Source: a virus. Taken from it: a DNA stretch of 28,458 nt. The position numbers were made by a program, and so were the translations under genes. The notes below the pieces were generated by a model. That model searched no databases. It saw only the letters and a list, made by a program, of their open reading frames with translations, and was not told the DNA's origin. The stretch is from positions 1 through 28,458 of the IMG/VR virus record IMGVR_UViG_3300013118_000173; one strand, 5' to 3'. Positions 6,163-13,914 of this stretch are shown here, one piece after another (positions within the stretch are counted from its first letter, which is position 1; each line of letters begins with the position of its first letter).

Positions 6163-8094
6163 TTATTCCTCCATTAATGCACTTATTCCGGGTGCAGTTT
6201 TTCTACTATAAATATCTTGAGTGTTGGTTATGTATCCTGCGCCAAATATTATTGGAAATCCTAACCCTCCACCAAACAAAGGCGCGTCAACATCCGTTGC
6301 AGTTATTCGAATATAAGTTCCTGTTCCGTCGCTTGAAGCTACAGCTGTTCTTGTAGCATTAGTAACTGTTTCCCAGCTAACTTTATTATCTGAACTGATC
6401 TCTATAACTAAAGTTCCAATTGTAGTTCCTAAAGTTACAGTTATCCAACTTAATGTAGTTCCAATATCTATCGCGCTTGAATACCAGATTTCATTCTGAG
6501 AGAAATGGATGTCACCGCTAACTTCTGAAAAGGTTGCCGTTGAATTAACCGCATCGTGGAAATCAGTATCATAAATATATTCCTTGTAAGTATTCTGACC
6601 TTGAACAATCTTAACAGGCACGTCCGCTGTATTAGTTGTTTTACCAAGTATATCAGTTCCTAAAACTCCAGCATCTGGATGCCCTAAAACAAAACTATTA
6701 TCTAGGTCTAGTTCTGTCTTTTGTACTTCCATATATCTACGACGATATTTGAAGGTTCTAGTTTTTCTAATCAAGTGCAATAATTTGCCTACATTTCTTA
6801 ACTTCTCTTTCTGTAAGGCAACAACCTTACTTTCAAGTTGGTCAATAAACTCACTTAATTTCCATTCTTTATCTCCAACTCTTAAAATATCTGTTTGTTC
6901 AGGCCATCTTAAAGAAACTTCCCTAACCACCATAGAACGATCTTCGTTCTGAGGAGAATCAATAACTCTAACTCTATATCCAGCAAAAATGTCTGTAACT
7001 TCGAAAACTTCTAAACTAGTATTAACAAAAGGATCTTTAAAAGTATCTACTATGGCTTGAGTCTTTTCAGTTACGTCATCTACAGTTTTGAAATCATCTA
7101 CTGTCAACGTTGTTTCCTTTAAATTATAAGCATCAATGCTATCCTCATCATCAGCAATAACTGCTCTAGGTTGAAAATATGAATAACGAATCTCAATATT
7201 ACCTACACCAACACCTGGCGCAATAAAGAAAACTACCTTTTGAATACCTGGTTCTTTTCTAACATAATAATCTGCAGTATCAGAATCTTCTTCATTTCCT
7301 CCCGATTGTAATGTTCCACCAACAAAAACCTTAACTGATTTAGGTGCAAAATCCAATTCAAAATCTGTTTCTAAAGCATCCCCATCGAAAGTTTCAGTTG
7401 TTTCAACTTCATCGACAGCTCCTAAAACCGTACACTGATTAATCATTTGGGTAGAATTATATTCCCAGATAGGTTTGTTAGCAATATTAACTCCAACTTC
7501 CAAAGTTGTCGGATAATCAAAGAAACCTACAGGTTGAAAATTAACTTTATCAGTAGTTGCCCTATAAAACATGTGCCAATCTAATATCCGTTTTAAAGCT
7601 CGACAACGTTCTAATATCTTATCATGGTCGCAAAAGAAAATATCTAACGTTACTGCAGTTCCACTATCTTCAATAGAAGTTGCATCCGCATTTAATTCTC
7701 CAAATGTTGTAACTAAATCTAGGAATATATCACTTATAACACCAGCTTCAGGATCAATATTTTTCTGATAAGATTTTGTGACTTCTGTGGTTGCCAATTT
7801 CCACATTTTATCCTTACCTTTAACATTAACCATCGGTCTATTCTTAGTAAATTCAGAAACAAATCCACTAAAAATCTTAGTATCCGTTGCAGTAGTGTAA
7901 CCTCTATAAATTTCTATAGTTTGATTAATATCTACAGATGGAAATATCGTTGCAAAATCCGAAACTAAATCAATATTACATTCAACTAAATCATCTTCAA
8001 CAGTATCTTTAATTTCATATCGAAGAACGTACTGACTAACATCAACCCCATTAATTTCTACTTGCGTTAATTTTCTACTTGTTGATATTGCCAT
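6163..8094 (-). CDS. Baseplate hub / tail-tip protein (gp27/gpD-like) with inserted beta domain
   Basis: The 643-residue protein follows the short tail-tip gene after the tape measure, where hub proteins are coded. Its start (LTQVEINGVDVSQYVLRYEI, then IEIYRGYTTATDTKIFSGFV) is typical of hub proteins related to T4 gp27 and phage late-control protein D: a strand with NG-VDVS, then 'IYRGY...IFSGFV'. Residues about 232-310 form an inserted beta domain (FAPKSVKVFVGG ... YYVRKEPG ... IEIRYSYFQPRAV) similar in pattern to one in the tail-terminator candidate. A helical, basic segment at about 425-460 (KVVALQKEKLRNVGKLLH) leads to a C-terminal beta domain from about 490. It should cap the tail tube and hold fibre proteins; the exact fold is inference. 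Confidence 0.75.
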   Translation of the reverse strand: MAISTSRKLTQVEINGVDVSQYVLRYEIKDTVEDDLVECNIDLVSDFATIFPSVDINQTIEIYRGYTTATDTKIFSGFVSEFTKNRPMVNVKGKDKMWKLATTEVTKSYQKNIDPEAGVISDIFLDLVTTFGELNADATSIEDSGTAVTLDIFFCDHDKILERCRALKRILDWHMFYRATTDKVNFQPVGFFDYPTTLEVGVNIANKPIWEYNSTQMINQCTVLGAVDEVETTETFDGDALETDFELDFAPKSVKVFVGGTLQSGGNEEDSDTADYYVRKEPGIQKVVFFIAPGVGVGNIEIRYSYFQPRAVIADDEDSIDAYNLKETTLTVDDFKTVDDVTEKTQAIVDTFKDPFVNTSLEVFEVTDIFAGYRVRVIDSPQNEDRSMVVREVSLRWPEQTDILRVGDKEWKLSEFIDQLESKVVALQKEKLRNVGKLLHLIRKTRTFKYRRRYMEVQKTELDLDNSFVLGHPDAGVLGTDILGKTTNTADVPVKIVQGQNTYKEYIYDTDFHDAVNSTATFSEVSGDIHFSQNEIWYSSAIDIGTTLSWITVTLGTTIGTLVIEISSDNKVSWETVTNATRTAVASSDGTGTYIRITATDVDAPLFGGGLGFPIIFGAGYITNTQDIYSRKTAPGISALMEE

Positions 8095-8096
8095 TT

Positions 8097-8483
8097 TTAA
8101 AATGAGTTAGCTACTTCTTTTAATTCTAAAACGTAGTTCAGCCTGTTAGGGATTCCACTTTGGTTTGAATCAATCGAATACTGGAATCTATTACAAATCA
8201 CTGTAAATGTATTACCAAAAGCATCTGTGAGTGTAGCATCCGCCTGCGTTCCAGTGACATTGACCCAAGAATTTACATCAGTCACAAAATTATTCAACAC
8301 CGTAGTAGTGCCATCCACATGCCCAGAAACAGTTAGTATTCTTTTTGTCGTAGTGTTTAATGAGTATGTTGCACTAGCTGACTGTAAAAAAGGAATCGTT
8401 AAATCAAAAAAGTTGTTATCTACTATCTGTTCGAAAAAGTCTACTATTCCTAAGTTCGATATTTCACTAATTGCTATTGCCAT
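8097..8483 (-). CDS. Tail-tip protein between tape measure and hub
   Basis: The protein has 128 residues, begins MAIAISEISNLGIVDFFEQI and is mainly beta (KRILTVSGHVDGTTTVLNN, TLTDAFGNTFTVICNRFQY, RLNYVLELKEV). I do not recognise a family by sequence. Its place after the tape measure and before the hub is where distal tail or tube-to-hub adaptor proteins are coded. GGTGAT lies a few bases upstream of the ATG. The next gene starts two bases after its stop without a clear ribosome binding site, suggesting translational coupling of this protein with the hub. I infer an adaptor role with moderate confidence. Confidence 0.55.
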   Translation of the reverse strand: MAIAISEISNLGIVDFFEQIVDNNFFDLTIPFLQSASATYSLNTTTKRILTVSGHVDGTTTVLNNFVTDVNSWVNVTGTQADATLTDAFGNTFTVICNRFQYSIDSNQSGIPNRLNYVLELKEVANSF

Positions 8484-8491
8484 ATTATCAC

Positions 8492-9523
8492 CTAAAAGCT
8501 CTCCGCATTATAGAAGCTACCAGTTATTGGAGTATAATTTGGTCTATTGAATGGATTATCTAACAAACTTCCAGGAGCTAAACTGATTCTTCCTTTAGAA
8601 GACATTTGACCAAATGAAAAGCCCTTAGTAACATTTAATGCATCTACAGCACTACCCTTAGGAACTTCAAATCTTCTTCCAGCCTCTAATTCTTTGGCTC
8701 TAACTAACCGCTTTATTGCGTCTGCTTCTTTATTGATTGCTGATGCGTTTGCATTTCTTCGCTCAGCCTCTGTCTTTTTTTGAGGATTTAATCTTAATAT
8801 ACTATTAAACTCTACATCAGTCAAAACATTACTTTGACTGTGAACTCCGATATTAGTTCCCATAACATTATTCAATAAAGCCACCTGATCTTCGTTTAAT
8901 GCAAGTTCTGCAGTTAATTCACTGAGAGGTTTCTTTGCCGCAAAATGTGCTTCAACTATCGCTTTAGTATTATCTCTAAATTGTTTTTGTTTAGGATCTA
9001 TTTGAGAATAGGCAACTATTTGCTTGCCAACTTCTTCATTCAATACTTTGGTTTGATTTATTGGATCTGAAGTTAAAGGAATTGTTCCTTGACCTTTAGT
9101 AGGATCTGTCATGCCAAATCTTCTTATATCATCTTGCGTTACTTGAGGACTAGGAAAAGTTAATTTCTGACCAGCCCCCATATCTTCAACTAATTTGTCT
9201 GTTGCTTTTTTAACTACTGCGGCACCTATAGCTGCGGCTGCAACCACTGCCACTGCTGGAGCTGCTGCTGTTAAACCAGCTATAATAGCAGGTAAAGCTG
9301 CCCCCACTGCTGCAGATAATGCGCCCCCGCCTAAACCTCCGCCACCAATTCCAAAGGCGAACTTCCTAGTTAAAAACCTTAAAGGCGCACCTACTGTTTT
9401 CTGAATAACGCTAGTCTGTTTTCTTATACCATCAACTATATCTGATGTTGCATCCTTCCCTCTAGAGACTCCTGCCGTAGACGTGTCTAGTACTAATTTG
9501 GCTGTTATTTGTTGGGTTGCCAT
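8492..9523 (-). CDS. Short tape measure protein
   Basis: The 343-residue protein directly follows the tail chaperone genes and precedes tail-tip genes, the standard place of the tape measure. It has a Gly-rich hinge (FGIGGGGLGGG, about 57-67), a long hydrophobic Ala/Val/Ile stretch at about 68-110 suitable for membrane insertion, and a helical, charged remainder. Tape measures set the tail length at about 1.5 angstrom per residue, which would give a tail near 50 nm, short for a siphovirus. Its ATG lies inside the last part of the frameshifted chaperone frame (overlap 9462-9523), an arrangement often seen. No ribosome binding site is visible, so it is probably translated by coupling. Confidence 0.75.
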   Translation of the reverse strand: MATQQITAKLVLDTSTAGVSRGKDATSDIVDGIRKQTSVIQKTVGAPLRFLTRKFAFGIGGGGLGGGALSAAVGAALPAIIAGLTAAAPAVAVVAAAAIGAAVVKKATDKLVEDMGAGQKLTFPSPQVTQDDIRRFGMTDPTKGQGTIPLTSDPINQTKVLNEEVGKQIVAYSQIDPKQKQFRDNTKAIVEAHFAAKKPLSELTAELALNEDQVALLNNVMGTNIGVHSQSNVLTDVEFNSILRLNPQKKTEAERRNANASAINKEADAIKRLVRAKELEAGRRFEVPKGSAVDALNVTKGFSFGQMSSKGRISLAPGSLLDNPFNRPNYTPITGSFYNAESF

Positions 9524-9976
9524 ATTCTTTGTTTCGTTCCTCTCTCTTATTTAATATAATTAAAAAAGCATCATATTGTTCTATTGTTAAGTTATCTACT
9601 TGTTCAGGCGTGAAACCTAATTTATCTGCAAAAATAAAATAAGCTAGTTCTTTAGCTACTGATTGGTCGGGCCTGGCTCCGTCACAGACCCTGAGGATTT
9701 TTTTTTTAATTCCGCCAATTCAATTAACATTTTATCCATTTCTTGAATTATGGGATCATAGTCTTCAGTATCTAAACCGTTAAGCACTTCCCTTATTGGT
9801 CTAACACCAAAAGGATGAGATTTTATACAGTAAGGCAAAAGCTCAAACCTAAATTTGTATTCGCTAAGAGTTCCATCCGCTCTTTCGGCAGCTAGTATTG
9901 CTGCATTTCTTGAGCCAGCTAATGGCTTCCTTAATTCTACAATTCCTTTGCTCGTTTTTGCTTTATATTCTACCAT
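9462..9976 (-). CDS. Tail assembly chaperone GT made by -1 frameshift
   Basis: A long product arises if ribosomes slip back one base at the run of ten A (9698-9707). The -1 frame then reads on past the normal stop at 9656 for some 75 codons to TAG at 9462-9464, giving about 171 residues. The T part includes SVAKELAYFIFADKLGF, then TPEQVDNLTIEQYDAFL, ILNKREERNKE: the helical type found in the second halves of siphovirus tail chaperones. The zero frame reads TTA AAA AAA AAA, so A AAA AAA is in the correct register for simultaneous slippage. G/GT pairs bind the tape measure and recruit tube protein during tail assembly. The frame ends inside the tape measure gene. Confidence 0.8.
9656..9976 (-). 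CDS. Tail assembly chaperone G (unshifted product)
   Basis: The unshifted product is 106 residues: a beta-rich start (MVEYKAKTSKGIVELRKP), a middle with KFRFELLPYCIKSHPFGVRP, a helix (PIIQEMDKMLIELAELKKK) and a short low-complexity tail (SSGSVTEPGPTNQ) that lies after the slippery sequence. A tail beyond the slip that looks like filler while the other frame is well structured is what programmed frameshifting predicts. GGAGGG lies upstream of the ATG. It follows the tail tube gene and precedes the tape measure, the canonical order tube, G/GT, tape measure. Confidence 0.75.
   Translation of the reverse strand: MVEYKAKTSKGIVELRKPLAGSRNAAILAAERADGTLSEYKFRFELLPYCIKSHPFGVRPIREVLNGLDTEDYDPIIQEMDKMLIELAELKKKSSGSVTEPGPTNQ
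9698..9707 (-). promoter_or_regulatory. Programmed -1 frameshift slippery run (A10)
   Basis: Ten A on the coding strand read TTA AAA AAA AAA TCC in the zero frame, giving A AAA AAA heptamers in two overlapping registers. It joins chaperone G to the downstream T frame. Homopolymer sequencing error is possible, but both frames are coding-like on their own sides, as in known G/GT pairs. Confidence 0.75.
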
Positions 9977-9988
9977 ATTTTATCCCTC

Positions 9989-11014
9989 CTAAGCAATAGC
10001 ATACCATCTGATTGGCACATTATCCGCACCATCTGTTAAACCTGCTAAACCAAAGCCACCAATAGTTACTTCAATTTCTCCATCTAAGCCAACTGTTTCA
10101 TCCCAGCTTTCGAAATAACAAGTTTCAAGATCTATGTTTACCACCCTATCTCCTGAAGCTGCTCCTTCGGTTAAATCTAAACTAACTGTTCCTGCGCTAG
10201 GAATCTCTGCTGCATCAATGTTTGTTGTACCGTTTGTTGCACCATTTAAAACTCTACCACGCGCTTCTATAGCACTTAACGTAGACGCAGTATCGTTATA
10301 GTCTTTCTTCATAACTAAAGTAAAATCATATCTTCGTTGACCAGTTAAGGGTTGAGCAATTAGTCTACTATCAAATTCCCAAAACCAAGTTAATCCTGTA
10401 GTTACATTCATCTCATAGCTAACAACCTTGCCTGAATCTGATCCAACAGTTACATTCCCTGAAATAGGAACAAACGGCCCGTCAGCATTAGGAGTATATG
10501 TTTCTAAAGTTGTGGAACTAGTAGCTTTCCTAGCAACAAAAGCCATGCTACCAGTAACTGCTTGTCCTATTTCTGCTCGTATTCTAAGTGATTCAAATGC
10601 TACTCCATCTAACTGAACTACGTCATCATTAGTTCCTCCTTCAGAACCAACTTCAACGGTTAAAGTCGGCGTAAATCCAGAAGCATATCCAATATTATCC
10701 ATTTCGTCTACTTGATATGGATCTGCAATTGCTCCTGCACCTGAAACTTCGCCTATAGCATATTGAAATATTGAAAAGTTATCTACTTCAAAATCCATTG
10801 AACCTTTAATCTCTAAGTTACCCAATCTTACTTGTGTTGCATTTCTACCTTCACCAATCCCTTGAGATCTAATTAGGTTGTTTGTCATTGTATAAGTGAA
10901 ATTAGTCACTTTTCCGAATGTTGAACTTCCACTTGGCGTTCCTGGAGTTCCAAATGCAGAATCTTCTGCATATATTACATAAGTATCAAATCCTTTGTAT
11001 ATTGATCTTGCCAT
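9989..11014 (-). CDS. Major tail tube protein
   Basis: The 341-residue beta-rich protein begins MARSIYKGFDTYVIYAEDSAFGTPG; the pattern 'Y ... EDSAFGTPGTPS' is typical for tail tube proteins of siphoviruses and myoviruses. It continues with strands such as NLEIKGSMDFEVDNFSIF, ITGSMAFVARKA-like segments and, at the end, CYFESWDETVGLDGEIEVTI. It is followed by the G/GT chaperones and preceded by the terminator candidate, as expected. No sheath gene is found between terminator and tube, so the tail is probably non-contractile. AGGAGG lies about 11 bases before the ATG. The protein is longer than the minimal tube fold, which suggests an extra surface domain. Confidence 0.75.
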   Translation of the reverse strand: MARSIYKGFDTYVIYAEDSAFGTPGTPSGSSTFGKVTNFTYTMTNNLIRSQGIGEGRNATQVRLGNLEIKGSMDFEVDNFSIFQYAIGEVSGAGAIADPYQVDEMDNIGYASGFTPTLTVEVGSEGGTNDDVVQLDGVAFESLRIRAEIGQAVTGSMAFVARKATSSTTLETYTPNADGPFVPISGNVTVGSDSGKVVSYEMNVTTGLTWFWEFDSRLIAQPLTGQRRYDFTLVMKKDYNDTASTLSAIEARGRVLNGATNGTTNIDAAEIPSAGTVSLDLTEGAASGDRVVNIDLETCYFESWDETVGLDGEIEVTIGGFGLAGLTDGADNVPIRWYAIA

Positions 11015-11028
11015 TTTTATTTATCCTC

Positions 11029-11700
11029 CTATACTGTTTCATAATTAAACGGTGCCAGATAATCTATATTTCTCTGGAACACTTTTTGTTTATTACCTTC
11101 ACTGAATAGCCCAATGTTACCCATCGCTAAAAGCCGAATATAAGCTAAATGAAAAAATGATTTCTTGTTAGCAATTATGTGCTCTTTAATTGATTTAATA
11201 TAACCCTCAATATCTTCTACCTTTTTATCGTAAACTATGATTGTTAAAGTCAAGTTAAGTCTTTCAGTACTGCCAGTTATTTCAATATCGTTACTATCTG
11301 CTCCAATAATATCCATTCCAATAACGGGGAAATCGCTTATCTTTCTAGTATTTTTTGGGAAACCTACAAAGATTCTTTCATCCGCACCAAAGTCATACGG
11401 AATTGAATAAGCACCAGTTTGCGCAGCTACAAAAGTAATCTGACATTTAATAGTTCCAGCATCATCATAATCATAATCAACAGAATAATCTGTGCCAAAA
11501 GCTAACGGTGATCCTCCAACAGTTATGCTACGTATATTTCTCACGGTTGAAACAGCTATCAAATGAGTAGAGTCTGCAGCAAATGTTCCAGTGTCGGTAG
11601 CAGTTGTTACACCTCTTTGAGTTATTGTTAATATATCTGCATTCTTTAAGCTAACTGCCAACTCTTCTTTTACTTCTCTTAAATCTACAACTGATGTCAT
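11029..11700 (-). CDS. Tail terminator candidate with inserted beta domain
   Basis: The 223-residue protein lies between the gp10-like gene and the tail tube gene, where tail terminators are coded. Its N-terminal helix (VVDLREVKEELAVSLKNAD) and the C-terminal pair (ERLNLTLTIIVYDKKVEDIEG, SIKEHI) agree with the alpha-beta fold of terminators. Residues about 37-105 form an insertion with RSITVGGSPLAFGTDYSVDY and TIKCQITFVAAQTGAYSIPYD, an Ig-like beta pattern also seen in the hub. It overlaps the start of the next-upstream gene's end by four bases. The identity rests chiefly on gene order, so it might be another neck protein. Confidence 0.55.
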   Translation of the reverse strand: MTSVVDLREVKEELAVSLKNADILTITQRGVTTATDTGTFAADSTHLIAVSTVRNIRSITVGGSPLAFGTDYSVDYDYDDAGTIKCQITFVAAQTGAYSIPYDFGADERIFVGFPKNTRKISDFPVIGMDIIGADSNDIEITGSTERLNLTLTIIVYDKKVEDIEGYIKSIKEHIIANKKSFFHLAYIRLLAMGNIGLFSEGNKQKVFQRNIDYLAPFNYETV

Positions 11701-12092
11701 GATACATTCGCCTCTGCATCCATATTCAAATGTCTTTTAGCATTCTTCTCTAAAATATTTGGTAAATCGTGATAAAAAGTGTTTCTTATGAATGGTTGTG
11801 GTCTAGTTCCAGGATGATTAACTTTCTTAGCAAACACATCTTTTCCGCCTGATTTCCAATGTAATGCTTTCTTATTCTTAGGAACAATAACGTGAGGTTT
11901 GGTTCCAAATTCAACGTCACTTGCATAATCAACCATGTAAAAATCAATTGAACTATCTTTATAATTTACCTCCCATTTAACACTGTTCTTTAATCTGCCA
12001 GTATCAACAGGAGCTTTTCTAACTAGTGCTGCATTAATATCTAAAGATACAGCATTCAAAAAGTCACTTGCATCAATTTCAATTATAGTCAT
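11697..12092 (-). CDS. HK97 gp10-like head-tail joining protein
   Basis: The 131-residue protein carries the hallmarks of the gp10-like family of neck/tail-completion proteins: APVDTGRLKNS (about 27-37), VEFGTKPHVIVPKNKKALHW, and HPGTRPQPFIRNTF near residues 93-106. It starts within the last four bases of the stopper gene and ends with a four-base overlap with the tail terminator candidate, so the three are translationally coupled. In HK97-type phages this protein is needed for tail completion or joining. The identification by motif is good; its exact structural site is not certain for the family. Confidence 0.8.
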   Translation of the reverse strand: MTIIEIDASDFLNAVSLDINAALVRKAPVDTGRLKNSVKWEVNYKDSSIDFYMVDYASDVEFGTKPHVIVPKNKKALHWKSGGKDVFAKKVNHPGTRPQPFIRNTFYHDLPNILEKNAKRHLNMDAEANVS

Positions 12093-12445
12093 ATTTTAAA
12101 ACATTGACACGCCTTATAAAAAGCAGTAGTTCCAAGCCTCCTCGTTACGACATCATCAACTCTATAATCTTCAGATTCATAAGTTAATTTGTCTTCTTTA
12201 TTGACAGTTACTGCAGGTTTAACTAACAGAACTGCATCTGCGTTTTGTAGTAAACCAAACTTATCAGGATTGTGCACATCGATTTTACGAAAGAAAGCAC
12301 CAGATATGTTTGCAGGAGTACCTTCAGTTAAAGTCTCATCACCTGAAATGTTAGAAGTGGTTTTTGTAACAGGAGTTCTACTAATAGTCTTTGCAAAATT
12401 ATCTAAAAGTGCTGTGAACCCAGCTGTATCAAAGTTTATACTCAT
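12089..12445 (-). CDS. Head-tail stopper candidate
   Basis: The 118-residue protein begins MSINFDTAGFTALLDNFAKT and has the small beta-barrel pattern of stopper proteins (GAFFRKIDVHNPDKFGLLQNAD, VNKEDKLTYESEDYRVDDVV, TAFYKACQCFKI), where a DK-x-x-YES-x-D-YRV segment is usual. It is first after the third late element and follows the head-tail adaptor if the HNH gene is disregarded, the normal order adaptor, stopper, gp10-like, terminator. GGGGTG lies about 9 bases before the ATG. The leader upstream contains a hairpin (12485-12518). Confidence 0.65.
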   Translation of the reverse strand: MSINFDTAGFTALLDNFAKTISRTPVTKTTSNISGDETLTEGTPANISGAFFRKIDVHNPDKFGLLQNADAVLLVKPAVTVNKEDKLTYESEDYRVDDVVTRRLGTTAFYKACQCFKI

Positions 12446-12484
12446 TGTTTAACACCCCTTGGTGATTTTTACCCTGCGGTTTAG

Positions 12485-12518
12485 AATAATAAGAAAAAAG
12501 TTCCTATGAACTATTATT
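12485..12518. repeat. Two-part inverted repeat in the leader of the neck/tail operon
   Basis: AGTTC and GAACT (12499-12503 and 12508-12512) pair around CTAT, and AATAATA (12485-12491) pairs with TATTATT (12512-12518) outside. On the minus strand a T-rich run, CTTTTTTCTT, follows the inner stem, so it might be a terminator of the HNH transcript or a leader structure. Confidence 0.35.
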
Positions 12519-12531
12519 GTTATACTTTATT

Positions 12532-12549
12532 GATTTAAATAATTAATCT
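12532..12549 (-). promoter_or_regulatory. Late promoter-like element, copy 3 (neck/tail unit)
   Basis: On the minus strand this reads AGATTAATTATTTAAATC. It differs by one base from copy 2 (19124-19141). It overlaps the stop codon of the HNH gene and is about 90 bases before the stopper gene. The TTATTTAAAT core resembles an archaeal TATA box. Confidence 0.6.
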
Positions 12550-13036
12550 AAATATTTGGATTATGATGTGCTTTCATATGTTCTGAATGTGAATTAAACA
12601 ATTCTAAGTTATTTAACTCGTTATTTAACGGATTGTTATCTTTGTGATGAACGACTTCTTTAGGTTCTAAAAATCGTCCTATGTGTTTTTCCATTATGAC
12701 TCTATGCTCTCTCACATATCCTTGAGAGTTTGCATGAGGATGTCTTGGCATTAATAACCAAATGTAACCGTTATGTTCTAATTTGCCCGGAGATATTTGC
12801 CTTTTAGTTTTGGTTCGCCAAAGCCCATTGTTGTACATATTACGATAAGTTGTGTCTGGACGCTTTCTTCCAACATTAACTTTATTGCCCTTTTGAAAGC
12901 CCTTTAAGTGACTAGGTTTGCCTTGTTTCTTCTTATTAGCCCAGTAACATGTGTATGAGCAAAATTTTGCTTTGTTGATTCTTGCAGGTTCGACTCGAAA
13001 GCTCTTACTGCATTGAACACATTGTTTTGTTGCCAT
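12548..13036 (-). CDS. Free-standing HNH homing endonuclease with N-terminal zinc finger
   Basis: The 162-residue protein has a zinc finger (C6, C9, C26, C30 in CVQCSK ... FCSYTC) followed by a basic linker and an HNH nuclease of the type common in phages: GYIWLLMPRHPHANSQGYV, then REHRVIMEKHIGR, VVHHKDNNPLNNELNNLELF, with H130-H131, N142-N143 and H150 in SHSEHM. It is inserted between the adaptor and stopper genes, which are normally adjacent, and has its own leaderless-type promoter, so it is a selfish gene rather than a virion component. Its target is probably in the neighbouring neck genes of related viruses lacking it; that is inference. I see no intron boundary around it. Confidence 0.85.
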   Translation of the reverse strand: MATKQCVQCSKSFRVEPARINKAKFCSYTCYWANKKKQGKPSHLKGFQKGNKVNVGRKRPDTTYRNMYNNGLWRTKTKRQISPGKLEHNGYIWLLMPRHPHANSQGYVREHRVIMEKHIGRFLEPKEVVHHKDNNPLNNELNNLELFNSHSEHMKAHHNPNI

Positions 13037-13059
13037 AAACCATACACTAAAAGTGCGGC

Positions 13060-13071
13060 TTTATATATTTT
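13060..13071 (-). promoter_or_regulatory. TATA-type promoter of the HNH gene
   Basis: On the minus strand AAAATATATAAA is centred about 28 bases before the ATG at 13036 and no Shine-Dalgarno site is seen. This spacing equals that of the plus-strand gene at 291 and suggests a leaderless archaeal transcript. Confidence 0.6.
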
Positions 13072-13074
13072 ACG

Positions 13075-13902
13075 TTAAAGTAATGTAGGATAGCGAATTA
13101 AGCGCTCTTTTAATTCATCATATTCTTTTTTTAGTACATCATATGTTCCTCTTACATTAACATACGCCTGACCTATTGTTACACTTCCTTCTGGCAGATT
13201 ATATGTTGAAGGCAGATTATGTGTTCCACCCATTTGAGCTTCTAAAGTCTTTAATGCTGCTGAAACTATCACAAAACGTTTAACATCTTCCGGCAAAGGA
13301 TAAACTCCCCACCAGTAATCTATATCGATCAATTGAGGTTTCGAATTGTCGAAAGTACCAGTTTCGCCATCTGAACTTATAATTAACTTTCCAATCTCTG
13401 GATATTGATAAACATTAGTTGTGGTTACTGAAGTCGTATTTATTGTTAAGGATTCTAAAATCCTTAGAGGATAAAATTCTATAAATAATGTATCTATGCC
13501 TGTACCGTCAACACTCGGCGTAGAATAATAAGGGGGTGTAGCGGTGTAAATTATTCTGTATGTACTAGTGTTATCTGGGTTATCGTCCCAAGCTCTATCA
13601 ACTGTCAACGTATCGGTAGTGTTGTCTGTTATTTCTCTAACTTGACCTGAACCAGTTCCACCATAAACCCAAACATAGTTGCCAATGTAAGCATCTGCAA
13701 CCCAACCTATGCCAGTGTCTACTAAAGTAGTGCTACCTCCTGAGCTAGCAGTTCCACTATTTTCAACATTCCAATAAGTAGTAAACGTAAATCTATCTAC
13801 GTCTTTCTCTGCTGCCAATATAAAAGCATTCACATTAGCTTCAGTTACTTCACTACTAGTTAAAGTAGTAGCACCATATACTTCATCGGCTGTAACATAC
13901 AT
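13075..13902 (-). CDS. Head-tail adaptor (gp6/gp15-like) with inserted beta domain
   Basis: The 275-residue protein starts with the adaptor pattern MYVTADEVYGATTLTSSEVT, EANVNAFILAAEKDVDRFT: a helix that packs on the portal. It resumes with PEDVKRFVIVSAALKTLEAQ near the C-terminal third and ends in a helix (VLKKEYDELKERLIRYP). Between them, about residues 52-120, is an inserted beta domain (GSTTLVDTGIGWVADAYIGN, YVWVYGGTGSGQVREITDN, TLTVDRAWDDN), a barrel-like repeat met in phage structural proteins. It is the first neck gene after the capsid genes. AGAGG lies about 8 bases before the ATG. Confidence 0.7.
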   Translation of the reverse strand: MYVTADEVYGATTLTSSEVTEANVNAFILAAEKDVDRFTFTTYWNVENSGTASSGGSTTLVDTGIGWVADAYIGNYVWVYGGTGSGQVREITDNTTDTLTVDRAWDDNPDNTSTYRIIYTATPPYYSTPSVDGTGIDTLFIEFYPLRILESLTINTTSVTTTNVYQYPEIGKLIISSDGETGTFDNSKPQLIDIDYWWGVYPLPEDVKRFVIVSAALKTLEAQMGGTHNLPSTYNLPEGSVTIGQAYVNVRGTYDVLKKEYDELKERLIRYPTLL

Positions 13903-13914
13903 TTTAAACCTCTA

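Noticed and set aside
9195-9404. Ala/Pro-rich plus-strand ORF
   Set aside because: It is the antisense of the Ala/Gly-rich segment of the tape measure and has no start signal.
12446-13074. Self-splicing intron containing the HNH gene
   Set aside because: Adaptor and stopper genes are both complete on either side and no coding sequence is interrupted, so a free-standing endonuclease gene is the simpler reading.
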